Of a stretch of DNA of 39,391 nucleotides, positions 9,176-17,756 are shown piece after piece. This DNA comes from Alphaproteobacteria bacterium (lineage in GTDB: Bacteria; Pseudomonadota; Alphaproteobacteria; Caulobacterales; Parvularculaceae): contig JAUHYK010000040.1 of the NCBI GenBank assembly GCA_030426465.1, positions 1 through 39,391 on the forward strand, in the 5' to 3' direction. A program made the position numbers and the translations under genes. A model generated the notes under the pieces. It saw only the letters and a list, made by a program, of their open reading frames with translations. It was not told the DNA's origin and ran no database searches. Position 1 is the first letter of the stretch; every line of letters begins with the position of its first letter.

Positions 9176-10156
9176 TCATTTATATTCAACAATGCCGATG
9201 TGACGGCCGGTCATTTTTTTTCGCTTGTAGTCGAGCATCCCGGTGACAGCCGGAAATTTCGACAGGGTCAAAAATGTCGCCGCCAGCGTGGCATGATCGG
9301 GCGCCGCTCCCCTGGCGATCAGGCCGCGACGGGTTTTCCATAGCGAGACCGGGTAAAGAAGTAGCAAAGCCAGGCTCAACCCATAGGTAAAAGGCGCAGC
9401 CACAAGCGCCGCAACGGGAAGAATTAGGCCCCAGAACCAGGCGCGCCGGCGCTCGGCCAGAAAATAGCCGGGATGAAGCTCGCCAACTTGCGCAAAGGCG
9501 TGGCCTGCGCGCGTCATGCGCCGCCACCACTGGCCAAAGCGGTGAATATCCGCATCGTGAAAGCACATGTCGTGATCCAGCCGGATAATCTTTGCGCCGG
9601 TCCCCCGCAGCCGGATGCAAAAATCGTCATCTTCCGCCGCGATCACCGCTGAATTAAACCCGCCCACCGCGCGAAACCCATCCGCCCGCACCATGAAAAT
9701 GCCGCCACAGGCCTTGATCTCGCCAATCGGGCCTTCCCACTCCATATCGCAGAGCCGGTTATAGATGGTGGCGTCGGGAAACCGTTCGCGGCATCGCCCC
9801 GTCACCGCGCCGAATGACGGATTGACGGTCAACGCATTCGCCGCGGCGTCGGTGAAGCCAGGCGCCAATTCGCAATCGCCATCGATGAACATGACATAGT
9901 CCGTGTCCGGCCATGTGCGCGCCAGCGCGTCGAAGCCTGCATTGCGTGCGCGCGCGGCCGTGAATGGCGCCGCCCGGTCAAGCTGAACGATCTCAACCCC
10001 CTCACCGGCCGCAAAAGCAACGCTGTCATCTGTGGAGCCTGAATCCACATAGACAATACGTGCGCCTTCTTTCTTCAATGAAAGCAGGCACCGCTTGAAG
10101 CGATCGCCCTCATTACGGCCGATGGCGACAAATCCGATTGAAGGCGCGTTCGTCAT
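9176..10156 (-). CDS. Family 2 glycosyltransferase
   Basis: This 326-residue GT-A enzyme would transfer a sugar from a nucleotide donor during exopolysaccharide repeat-unit assembly. It shows the GT2 nucleotide-binding signatures IGRNEGDR (12-19) and VDSGSTDD (37-44), the metal-binding DGD at 92-94, and an acidic AEDDDFCIRLR motif near 180 that would hold the catalytic base. The C-terminal third has one or two hydrophobic segments and a basic tail, so it is probably membrane-attached. ATG 10156 overlaps the TGA of the upstream glycosyltransferase gene (ATGA), which implies translational coupling. It is the closest visible relative of the degenerate domain fused to the ATPase at 11413-13557. 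Confidence 0.92.
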   Translation of the reverse strand: MTNAPSIGFVAIGRNEGDRFKRCLLSLKKEGARIVYVDSGSTDDSVAFAAGEGVEIVQLDRAAPFTAARARNAGFDALARTWPDTDYVMFIDGDCELAPGFTDAAANALTVNPSFGAVTGRCRERFPDATIYNRLCDMEWEGPIGEIKACGGIFMVRADGFRAVGGFNSAVIAAEDDDFCIRLRGTGAKIIRLDHDMCFHDADIHRFGQWWRRMTRAGHAFAQVGELHPGYFLAERRRAWFWGLILPVAALVAAPFTYGLSLALLLLYPVSLWKTRRGLIARGAAPDHATLAATFLTLSKFPAVTGMLDYKRKKMTGRHIGIVEYK

Positions 10157-11367
10157 TCGCCAATCTCGTCTTGATCGCGCTGACCTGAACCGTTTCTTGT
10201 GGGCGTCCATGTCTTTGCACTGGCCCGGCCCTTGGCGCCGAAGACCGAAATTTTGGAAAGCAAAAATTCAACAACGCCGCGCAACGCCGATGGCGGCAAC
10301 GCCTCCTGTCCGAAACGACCCCACGCCGCGACAACTGAAACACCGGCGAGAAAAAGCGCCCAAAAGGCAAGCTGGAACGCACCTGAAACGCCGGTCGCAA
10401 TCCAGGCGAAGAAACAGACAATGACAAGCGCAATGAGCAACGCTGCAAAGATCGTCAAAGGCGGTATCATCAAATCGATGGCGGCGCCGATCTGGGCGAA
10501 ACGTCCCTTCGCAAAACCGTCCATCAGCGCGCCGAGACTTTCGCGCGCGCTATAGCTTAACGAACCGATGGACCAACGCGCCGATTGGCGCGTCAACGCC
10601 GCGTCGTCGCCCGGAAACTCACTTGTCACCACAGCATCGGGAACGAATATCGGCGCCGCATTCTTGCGGATCAGCGTCATGGTGAGCGCCAGATCCTCAA
10701 CAATCTCGCCCGAGCCCAGATCGAGCCCGGAAAGCGCGCGCCAGGGCGCGGCGAACCCGGCGCCCGTGAATCGCGTCACATCGAACAGCCGCGAGAGCCC
10801 GCGCATGCGCACATTGTTGATGAAGCCCCATGCAAATTCAGCCACCTGCAGACGGGGGGCCGCCTCCTTTGGCGCCGTCATGAGATAAAGCGCCTGGGCC
10901 GGCCGGTCTTTATGCGCCGCCAGCCCCGCGATCTGTTGCAACGCGCCGGGCGCGAACAGGCAGTCGGCGTCCGTGAAAACAACAATCGACGGCGGCGCTG
11001 CGCGCAAATGATCGAGCGCGAATTGCAGCGCATAGCCCTTGCCCCGGTGGGAGACGTCGTTGCGTTCAATGACATCGGCTCCCATCGCCTTCGCCGTCGC
11101 CGCTGTATCGTCAGTACAATTGTCAGCAACCACAAGCATGCGGTCGCCCTCGCGAAGCTGCGCGCGCGCATTCTCCAGCGTCGGCGAAATGGACGCCGCT
11201 TCATTATGGGCCGGGATGACAACAACCACCGGTCCCGCCGGCGGCGTTTCCGCAAAGGCTTCATCCTTTCCGAGGATCGCCGCCGCCACTTCAAGCGCAA
11301 GAAACAGCGCAAGGGCGAACCCTGCGAGCGCGAGCGCATAAAGAAGGACGAGAAGCAGAAAGCTCAT
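10153..11367 (-). CDS. Membrane-bound family 2 glycosyltransferase
   Basis: The 404-residue protein has an N-terminal membrane segment (about 4-32) and a GT2 catalytic domain (about 46-270). The domain carries IPAHNEA (51-57), DNCTDD (82-87), the metal site DAD (133-135), the acidic ED pair (224-225) and QSARW (261-265), which is the QxxRW motif of processive-type GT2 enzymes. Two or three further membrane segments follow (about 285-350). This helix-catalytic-helix layout is typical of enzymes that build polysaccharide at the inner membrane. It overlaps the following GT2 gene by 4 bases and starts 45 bases after the ATPase gene. No strong ribosome site precedes ATG 11367. Confidence 0.93.
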   Translation of the reverse strand: MSFLLLVLLYALALAGFALALFLALEVAAAILGKDEAFAETPPAGPVVVVIPAHNEAASISPTLENARAQLREGDRMLVVADNCTDDTAATAKAMGADVIERNDVSHRGKGYALQFALDHLRAAPPSIVVFTDADCLFAPGALQQIAGLAAHKDRPAQALYLMTAPKEAAPRLQVAEFAWGFINNVRMRGLSRLFDVTRFTGAGFAAPWRALSGLDLGSGEIVEDLALTMTLIRKNAAPIFVPDAVVTSEFPGDDAALTRQSARWSIGSLSYSARESLGALMDGFAKGRFAQIGAAIDLMIPPLTIFAALLIALVIVCFFAWIATGVSGAFQLAFWALFLAGVSVVAAWGRFGQEALPPSALRGVVEFLLSKISVFGAKGRASAKTWTPTRNGSGQRDQDEIGE

Positions 11368-11412
11368 GGAACGAGAAATCCTATGAACAGGCGGCGCAGG
11401 CCCGCAACTTTG

Positions 11413-13557
11413 TTACGCGCGCGACGGCCGGTCGCCGCCGAACCAGAACCGGATAACGCCAAGCGCCTCAGCGAAGCGGCCAAAGACGGCGCCAAACGCC
11501 TCTCCCCAGGACTTCAACCGGAACGGCCCGCGGCGCAGAATGCTCGCCAGAATTTTCAACGCGTAAACCGCGCCGCCAAGCACGAGAATGCCCGCCGCCG
11601 CAAAAGGCGCCGGGGTCATGGGCGCAAACATGTTTGCAACGACCGCCCCCAGCACCGCCGCGGCGAGAATGCCAAGCGGAACGAAAAAGCCCCACATCAC
11701 CGCCCGCACCGTTTCGCCAACGCCGTGACGTTCCGGCGGGCCGCCATGAAGCGACATCGCGTAAGCATTATCGAAACCGCGCAGGACCGCACGCTTCCAC
11801 CAATTGGTTTTGCGCGGCTCATTGATCATCATATCGGTTTCGAGCCGCCAGATATGCGCGCCGCGACGGCGTTGGCGAATACAAAGATCGTCATTCTCGC
11901 AGGAAAGAAGATCGCCCCGGAAACCGCCCGCCGCCTCAAACGCCTCTGCGCGCATAAAGGCGCCCGGCGCGATCACTGACACGATTTCACCCGGCGTTTC
12001 GTTTTTGCGTTGCTCAGCGACAGTGGGAAAAGCCACCTCATCGCCATTGCGCTGGCGCATGCGCCCTTCGATCACCGCAACTTCCGGCCGCCGTTCCATG
12101 AATTTCTCAGCGCTTGCAAACCAGTCGGGATCGAGCGCGCAGGCCGCATCCATGAACTGCACATAGCGAATGCCGGGCGTGATTTTTTTAAGATGACGAT
12201 AGCCGGCGTTTTTCGCTCGGCCCGCCGTTTGCGGACCCTTGCCGATTTCTGCAATCTCGGCGCCTGCCTTGCGCGCCGCCGCTACGGCCTCGTTCATCGG
12301 CGCCAGCGGCGCGAAAACCACGGCGCACCCTTCGGGCAAAGACCGAATGGCGGCCTCGGGCGAAATGCGCGGATCAACGCCAATGATGACGGCGCCGATA
12401 ATGGCTTTCTGCTGCGCAGGCGCAGCGGGTTGCGCCACAGGCGCGGGCGCGGGTTCCGGCGCGGGCTGGGGGGCCGGCGCCGGGCGCTCCGCAAGCCGCA
12501 GCTCAGCCTCTTCAGCCGTCGGCATAACCCGGGTTGTCACGTCAGCGCGCATATCGGTCAGCGTCTTCACCGGAACATCACCGGCGAATTCGGCTTCGCG
12601 CGCGTTCGGGCGATTATCCGTGTCCGGCGATGGCGGGAGACTCCTGCTTAGAAAGTCCGTGCTGTCGTCAACGAACGCATCGGGGCCTTCCTCTTCATCG
12701 TCGGCGGCTGCGATCGGCGGCGCACTCGGCTCACGCGAAGCGATGCCGAAAACGCCGTAGGATTTCTTGTCGCGCACAACGCTGCGGATGGTTTCCACGC
12801 CGACGACAAGGTCTTCAGCTGAAAACGCGTAAACAAGCGCGGTGTCGGCGATGACGTTGATGACACGGGGGACGCCGCGCGATTGTTCGGCGATCAGGTC
12901 GATAGCGCGGTCTGTAAAAATCCGGCGGCGACACCCGGCGATGGAAAGCCGGGTTTCGATATAGGAGTGCACTTCCTCGCGGCTCAGCGGGGTCAGGTGA
13001 AAATCTGATCCCACACGCTGGGTGAGCTGCAACAATTCGGGCTTGTTCAACACGCCCTTCAGTTCCGGCTGACCCACGAGAATAAGCTGCAACAGCTGGT
13101 CCTTGCCGGCGTTGATATTCGACAGGAGCCGCAGCTCCTCCAGCATGTCCGTGGAAAGGTTCTGCGCCTCATCGATGATCAGAACAATGCGGCGCCCTTG
13201 GGCGTATTCGCTAATGAAAAACTGTTGCAACTGGGAGAAGAGAGCCACGTGCGAGCCGCTCTCAAAGGGCTGTCCAAAGGACATCAACAGCCAGCTCAGG
13301 AGATCGCCGCGCCCTTCCTGAACATTCGACAACAACGCAACGGTATGTGTGTCGGAAAGCTGATCGAGCAGACGGTGAATAAGCGTTGTCTTGCCGCAGC
13401 CAACCTCGCCGGTGATGACGGAGATGCCGGCATGGTTCAAAACGCCATATTCAAGCATGGCGTAGGCGAGCCGATGCGTCCTTCCCCAATAGAGGAAGGA
13501 CGGGTCCGGTTGAATGGAAAAAGGCTTTTCTGTTAGGCCGAAAAACTGCTCGTACAT
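11413..13557 (-). CDS. Exosortase-associated AAA ATPase fused to a degenerate glycosyltransferase-like membrane domain
   Basis: Residues 1-270 are an ExeA/GspA-like AAA ATPase of the kind linked to PEP-CTERM/exosortase loci (start MYEQFFGLTEKPFSIQPDP, Walker A GEVGCGKTT 50-58, Walker B VLIIDEAQN 125-133). A disordered acidic and Pro/Ala-rich linker follows (about 275-384). Residues about 386-585 align by eye with the neighbouring GT2 enzyme at 9176-10156: GRAKNAGYRHL, FMDAACALDPDWF and ENDDLCIRQRRRGAHIWRLE match RARNAGFDAL, FIDGDCELAPGF and EDDDFCIRLRGTGAKIIRLD. The catalytic features have eroded, however. DGD is DAA, DSGSTD is replaced by APLAPM, and the NEGD motif is gone. Hydrophobic segments (about 618-672) end the protein. 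The ATPase is probably active and the second domain a pseudoenzyme, perhaps a membrane scaffold. Confidence 0.88.
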   Translation of the reverse strand: MYEQFFGLTEKPFSIQPDPSFLYWGRTHRLAYAMLEYGVLNHAGISVITGEVGCGKTTLIHRLLDQLSDTHTVALLSNVQEGRGDLLSWLLMSFGQPFESGSHVALFSQLQQFFISEYAQGRRIVLIIDEAQNLSTDMLEELRLLSNINAGKDQLLQLILVGQPELKGVLNKPELLQLTQRVGSDFHLTPLSREEVHSYIETRLSIAGCRRRIFTDRAIDLIAEQSRGVPRVINVIADTALVYAFSAEDLVVGVETIRSVVRDKKSYGVFGIASREPSAPPIAAADDEEEGPDAFVDDSTDFLSRSLPPSPDTDNRPNAREAEFAGDVPVKTLTDMRADVTTRVMPTAEEAELRLAERPAPAPQPAPEPAPAPVAQPAAPAQQKAIIGAVIIGVDPRISPEAAIRSLPEGCAVVFAPLAPMNEAVAAARKAGAEIAEIGKGPQTAGRAKNAGYRHLKKITPGIRYVQFMDAACALDPDWFASAEKFMERRPEVAVIEGRMRQRNGDEVAFPTVAEQRKNETPGEIVSVIAPGAFMRAEAFEAAGGFRGDLLSCENDDLCIRQRRRGAHIWRLETDMMINEPRKTNWWKRAVLRGFDNAYAMSLHGGPPERHGVGETVRAVMWGFFVPLGILAAAVLGAVVANMFAPMTPAPFAAAGILVLGGAVYALKILASILRRGPFRLKSWGEAFGAVFGRFAEALGVIRFWFGGDRPSRA

Positions 13558-13617
13558 TACGTCAACGCTTTCGATCGGCGTTCGCCAAACGGTTTAACGG
13601 CCAAACAGCCGCCTTTA

Positions 13618-16038
13618 CTACAGACTGGCCAGAAGCGCCGTGGCCTCTTCGCCAAACGCCAGGTTAGCGCCGCCCAGGCTCAACGATTTCTCGAGGTTTT
13701 CGCGCGCGGCGGCGGTGTCGCCACTGGCGGCTTGCGCCGCGCCAAGGTGGTACAGCATCTCCGGATTGTTTTCGGCTCCGGCCACGGCCTGCGACAGATA
13801 TTCAATCGCCTTGGCGTAATCGCCGGCGCGGTAATAGGCCCAGCCTACGGTGTCGCGATAATACGGATTCTCGACGCTCTCGATGGTCTTTGCGACCTCA
13901 AGGGCGCGGGCGATGCTCGCGTCATCTGTGCGCATGTCGCTCGACAGGCTGACAAAATTGTTGGCGATGATGCGGTCGTCGGGACGTTTTTCAATCAGCT
14001 CGCTATATAGCGTCAAGGCGCCTGCACGATCACCGCTATTGAGGAGCACATCCGCCTTGAAAACCTTGAGGGCGTCATTTTCCGGCGCCGCGCGCAAGCC
14101 GCGTTCAATCAGTTCCGACGCGTCGTCGCGGCGGTTTTCGGCGAGATAGTGGCGATAGAGAAAATCGAACGCCTCGGAACGCTGCGGGCTGGTCTCCGTA
14201 GCCTTGACCAAGGTGGCTTCATATTCGCTCTTTTCGCCCCGCGCCATGTGGATGCGCGCCATCTGTAGTTGCGCGGCGTAATTTTCCGGATCGGTTTCGA
14301 GCATGCGCGTCAGAAGTTCTTTGGCTTCATCCGTGCGTTCTTCGCGGATATAGGCGTCGATAAGCGCGTTGAGCGGACGCCCCTGCAGCGGCGCATCTTC
14401 ATTCTGTTCGGACAGCGTTTCGATCACGCTGCCGAAGTCCTGGAGACCGACATAAGCCGCGGATTTGATGGTGGAGGCGAGCGCGTTATCGCGGCCGGCG
14501 TCCGCCAGCATCTGACCGACCTCTTCGGCGCCGCGCCAATCCTGTTTGGCGAGGCGGATCGAAGCCAGCAGGCGCAAATTCTCCACATTGTTCGGATGTA
14601 CCGAAAGAGAATCTTCAAGCACTTCTTCGGCGCGGTTGACGTTCTTGCGGCGTAACAGGAAGCGCGCAAATTGCTGGGCCACTTCCGCGTTCTTTTTGCT
14701 CGCTTCAAAAGCCTTGGCGAGTTCGGACTGCGCGAAACTGTAATTATCCTGACGCTCAAAAGCCGCGGCCATGAGGATCATCGCCTGGAAGGTTTCAGGG
14801 CTGTTGTCGATCACAGCGCGCAGATTGTTGATCGCCTGATCAAACTCTTCGGCATCGATCTGCAGCGCGGCCCGGCGCATGAGCGCATCGGTGTTGTACT
14901 GGTCAGCGGCGAGAATTTCATCGACGAGCGCTTTGGCCTGTTCCGTTTCGCCTTCCGCGAACAGGATCGTGGTGATCTTGTTCTTGGCTTTCAAGACAAC
15001 ATCCATGTCCTTGCTGGCGGCAAGGCCGTCGAGCAGGTTGCGCGCTTTTTCATCCTGATCTGACCCCAGATAAAAATCAGCGAGTGCGAATTGCAGGTCG
15101 ACATTATCAGGAGATGATTCAGCGTAAGAGCGGAGTTTTTCCTCCGCCGCCGCCGGGCCTTCGCCCATATTGATCACACGGACAACATCCAGTTTCGCAT
15201 TCAGATTTTCAGGCTGAAGCGCAACGACGCCTTCCAGTTGTTCGCGTGCGCCGGCGTAATCTTTAATTTCTAGGAGCTCGTTCGCGTAGACGCGGCGATA
15301 GGCGGGCTGTTCCGGGAACAGCTCAATCAACTCCCCATAGGCGGTGCGTACATCATCGGCGCGGTCAAGCATGGTGAGCGCGTGAATGCGTAGAAGCTGC
15401 AACATTGCAATTTGAGGATTGATGTCGAGGGCGCGGTTCAGTTCACCAAGCGCCTTTTCCCAGCCGTCATTGATGGAGTAATGGGTCACCCGCACGGTCA
15501 CCGCTTCCGGGTTCGCCGGATCTTCAGCGATGACTTCATCGGCAAGCGCGATCGCGCCGGCGCTGTCCCCGATTTTCAGCAGCACACCCGATTTGAGACT
15601 CTTTGCATCAATATTGTCGGGTTCAATAGCGAGCGCTTTTTCCGCCTCTTCCAGCGCCGTCGTTTCATCGCTCCCGATCAGATAGAGCTTGCCAAGATTG
15701 ACATGTGCGTCGACGAGATTCGGATCGAGGCGCACGGCGCGTTGCAACAGACCAAACATCGCCTGGAAATCCTGGCGCTGTTCAGCGATCTCGGCGAGAC
15801 CGAGCAATGACGGCACATGTTCTTCGTTAATCTTGAGCGCGTTCTGATACTGGATAAACGCCTTGTTGAGGTCGCCCTCTTCAAGGAACTCGGCCGCATC
15901 GGTCGAGTATTTTGCGACTTTTTCCTCAGGCGACGCGCAGGCGGCCGTAAGCGCCAGCGCTGAAACAGCGAGAAGCCTTGAAAGCCTCGAGGCTGCGCTT
16001 TTGCCGGATCGCCGTGTATTCCTGTTTGTCGCCGTCAT
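13618..16038 (-). CDS. PrsT-like TPR-repeat lipoprotein of the exosortase/EPS locus
   Basis: This 806-residue protein has a basic signal peptide with a good lipobox (LALTAAC, Cys34) and is otherwise almost entirely tetratricopeptide repeats. The units AFIQYQNALKINEEHVPSLL, LQRAVRLDPNLVDAHVNLGKLYL and AIEYLSQAVAGAENNPEMLYHLG are examples. Very long TPR lipoproteins of this size (PrsT type) are regular members of PEP-CTERM/exosortase exopolysaccharide loci and are thought to organise envelope export machinery. The start at ATG 16038 is chosen because AAGGG lies 8 bases upstream and the signal peptide then begins normally; the frame is open to 16077. The gene sits 66 bases after the WecG-STAS gene and 60 bases before the ATPase gene, in the same apparent operon. 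Confidence 0.88.
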   Translation of the reverse strand: MTATNRNTRRSGKSAASRLSRLLAVSALALTAACASPEEKVAKYSTDAAEFLEEGDLNKAFIQYQNALKINEEHVPSLLGLAEIAEQRQDFQAMFGLLQRAVRLDPNLVDAHVNLGKLYLIGSDETTALEEAEKALAIEPDNIDAKSLKSGVLLKIGDSAGAIALADEVIAEDPANPEAVTVRVTHYSINDGWEKALGELNRALDINPQIAMLQLLRIHALTMLDRADDVRTAYGELIELFPEQPAYRRVYANELLEIKDYAGAREQLEGVVALQPENLNAKLDVVRVINMGEGPAAAEEKLRSYAESSPDNVDLQFALADFYLGSDQDEKARNLLDGLAASKDMDVVLKAKNKITTILFAEGETEQAKALVDEILAADQYNTDALMRRAALQIDAEEFDQAINNLRAVIDNSPETFQAMILMAAAFERQDNYSFAQSELAKAFEASKKNAEVAQQFARFLLRRKNVNRAEEVLEDSLSVHPNNVENLRLLASIRLAKQDWRGAEEVGQMLADAGRDNALASTIKSAAYVGLQDFGSVIETLSEQNEDAPLQGRPLNALIDAYIREERTDEAKELLTRMLETDPENYAAQLQMARIHMARGEKSEYEATLVKATETSPQRSEAFDFLYRHYLAENRRDDASELIERGLRAAPENDALKVFKADVLLNSGDRAGALTLYSELIEKRPDDRIIANNFVSLSSDMRTDDASIARALEVAKTIESVENPYYRDTVGWAYYRAGDYAKAIEYLSQAVAGAENNPEMLYHLGAAQAASGDTAAARENLEKSLSLGGANLAFGEEATALLASL

Positions 16039-16104
16039 TATCTCCACCCTTCTTACTAAGGTCTGTGGGTTTGCCACTGTTGGAACCTCGTTACAATGTC
16101 TGTC

Positions 16105-17316
16105 CTAAAACGCCGCCCTGCGCAGGTCGGCCGTATCCGCAGCGGCGATTTCCGAAGAACCTGCCGCTGCGTAATTCATTCTGTTCGCCCGGAAAAGCGA
16201 CTTTACCCTGCTATTGGCGCCTAAAACGGAAATATCGGCGCCAGTGCGGCCGAGATGTTTTTCCAGCATCAAAACCTGTCCCAAAAAGGCGCGGTCAGCA
16301 GCCTCAACCCCGGTAAGGTCGAGACAGACCGGACGCCCGAGCGCCGCGGCGGCGCGGAACGCCTCGCGTACAGGCTTGAGGCCGCCATGGCCGAGCACAC
16401 CCGCCAATCGAATGACCGTCTCGCCGGCGCCTTGCATCACTTCGGCTCGCCCCTCACCGGAAACGGCGCCCGGCTGACGCGCCTGGGGCAACAGCCCCGT
16501 CAGGGCGAGCCCCGCCAGCGCCGCGCCATCATCGAAATACCGGCGCCACAAAGACGGCTCTTCCTTGATTCGCCACATCCATTCGAGACCGGCGCGCTGA
16601 ACCCATTCCGGGGCACGGGCGACGCCGCCTGCGGTGAAATCAACAACGGCGCCGAGATGAGCCGTCACCGGCGCGCTCAGACGGTCACGATTATGTTCAA
16701 TCCAGGCCTGCCCCTTGGCGGCGCCGAGGGCGACCATAACGAAATCCGCTTCGGTCTTATTGATCTTGGCGATCACTTCATCTGAGCTCATGCTTTCTAC
16801 ATCGCCGAAACCGGGATTGTGCCAGCCCACCGCTTCAACACCGCCTTTTTCCTTATTGATTGCCTCGAACGCGGCTTCCGCAGCGCCGGGGCGGCCGCCG
16901 AAAAAGAAAACTTTCAGGCGGCGGCCCGCGAAACCGGGACGACGCCGCAACGCCTCGAAAAGATCCGATCCGGCGACCCGGGAGCGCACAGGCACGCCGA
17001 GCGCTTTCGCCATCGCGACCAGCGGCGCGCCATCGGCGAGGCTGAGATCGGCATTCAGAATGTCGCGGCGGGCGCTCTCATCCTTCATGGCGCGCACCAG
17101 AAAATTCACATTCGGGGTCACAAAAGAAAGCTGACGACGCGTTCTGACCGCATCATCAATCTCGGCGATGGCGCGGTTTATGTCCGCCGCATCCACAGCA
17201 AGCCCCATCAGACACCAGACGTCGCGGTCAAAATCATCCCGGCGCATCGGCGCCACAGCGCCAACAGCTTCGGGGCTCTGAGCCGTCTGGTTCAAAAGGG
17301 GATCACTCATACTCAT
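16105..17316 (-). CDS. WecG/TagA/CpsF-family glycosyltransferase with C-terminal STAS domain
   Basis: Residues about 30-262 form a GT26 (WecG/TagA/CpsF) glycosyltransferase, which adds a sugar to a polyprenol-linked intermediate. The key Asp95 is in ADGAP, FFFGG is at 137-141, and Gln203 is retained in the GxPxQE region, although that motif reads GAAKGQA, with the Glu lost. The GT26 C-terminal segment LGAVVDFTAGGVARAPEWVQ is at 221-240. Residues about 290-390 resemble a STAS/anti-sigma-antagonist domain (VCLDLTGVEAADRAFLGQVLML). In STAS proteins regulated by phosphorylation a Ser follows the Asp here; this one has DRAF, so it probably acts by binding and not as a phospho-switch. It is the first gene of the minus-strand run, 98 bases from a sigma-54 match. 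Confidence 0.88.
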   Translation of the reverse strand: MSMSDPLLNQTAQSPEAVGAVAPMRRDDFDRDVWCLMGLAVDAADINRAIAEIDDAVRTRRQLSFVTPNVNFLVRAMKDESARRDILNADLSLADGAPLVAMAKALGVPVRSRVAGSDLFEALRRRPGFAGRRLKVFFFGGRPGAAEAAFEAINKEKGGVEAVGWHNPGFGDVESMSSDEVIAKINKTEADFVMVALGAAKGQAWIEHNRDRLSAPVTAHLGAVVDFTAGGVARAPEWVQRAGLEWMWRIKEEPSLWRRYFDDGAALAGLALTGLLPQARQPGAVSGEGRAEVMQGAGETVIRLAGVLGHGGLKPVREAFRAAAALGRPVCLDLTGVEAADRAFLGQVLMLEKHLGRTGADISVLGANSRVKSLFRANRMNYAAAGSSEIAAADTADLRRAAF

Positions 17317-17413
17317 CTGACGCCGTTCCCAAAAGTTAACCCGTTAAGCGCGTTTCAGTTCGAAACCGGAAGCGCCGTAAACCAAAAGCTGCTGGTCTAC
17401 CTGCCCGCACCAC

Positions 17414-17429
17414 AGCAAGGCGCAGGCCA
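17414..17429 (-). promoter_or_regulatory. Putative sigma-54 promoter for the minus-strand EPS operon
   Basis: On the minus strand the site reads TGGCCTGCGCCTTGCT. It keeps TGGC, the G at position 7 and TTGCT of the RpoN consensus, with GG and GC exactly 10 bases apart. Transcription from near 17403 would give a leader of about 87 bases before ATG 17316. It could serve all six genes down to 7027, which are separated by 66 bases or less. Confidence 0.6.
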
Positions 17430-17660
17430 AATTCGCCCCTTGCGTGTCTTTTAGGGTTTTTTTACCCCACAACCCCATGAAAATCATAACCCGGCGCGCG
17501 CGGACGGCTCGCGCTCTCCAGGTGGTGTTTTATTTAAGGAGTTGTTAGGCTTAATGTTTTTCCGCCTCTTTATGCTTAAGACCGGTCCAACAAGATTAAC
17601 AAACCGGCGTGATATCGAGGCGGCGGGCCTTTACTTTGCTAGCAGACGTCGCAAATGATC

Positions 17661-17676
17661 CGGCGCCGATCTTGCT
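17661..17676 (+). promoter_or_regulatory. Putative sigma-54 promoter for the exosortase gene
   Basis: The site CGGCGCCGATCTTGCT matches the RpoN -24/-12 consensus at GGC, the C at position 6 and TTGCT, with the invariant GG-N10-GC spacing. The predicted start near 17687 lies about 70 bases before ATG 17757. Confidence 0.62.
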
Positions 17677-17756
17677 GAAATCACATTCAGAATAGCTGCG
17701 CGCGAGATGCAGCGACCCAAGACAGGGCCAGTCACAGGGGCTGTCCCGGCCAGAAA

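Larger units (their letters stand above)
17317..17756. promoter_or_regulatory. Divergent control region of the exosortase locus
   Basis: This 440-base gene-free stretch separates the two arms of the locus. It holds back-to-back sigma-54 matches at 17414-17429 (minus) and 17661-17676 (plus). The ~230 AT-richer bases between them are a natural place for enhancer-protein sites. Small inverted repeats are visible (GGGT/ACCC at 17454-17467; TTTGC/GCAAA at about 17636-17656; GACAG/CTGTC at 17721-17745, the last inside the exosortase leader). I cannot assign any of them to a regulator. Confidence 0.55.

Noticed and set aside
10585-11979. 464-residue plus-strand frame antisense to the GT2 and ATPase-fusion genes
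   Set aside because: Composition is dominated by Arg, Ala and His, typical of an antisense shadow in GC-rich DNA, and the opposite strand has clear GT2 and AAA motifs.
13603-13618. GG-N10-GC site (minus strand) between the TPR and ATPase genes
   Set aside because: The -12 half reads TGGC and the -24 half is poor; it lies inside a tightly spaced operon.
17454-17468. GGGT-T6-ACCCC inverted repeat in the divergent region
   Set aside because: Stem of only 4-5 bp with no second copy near the other sigma-54 sites; not enough to call an enhancer or terminator.
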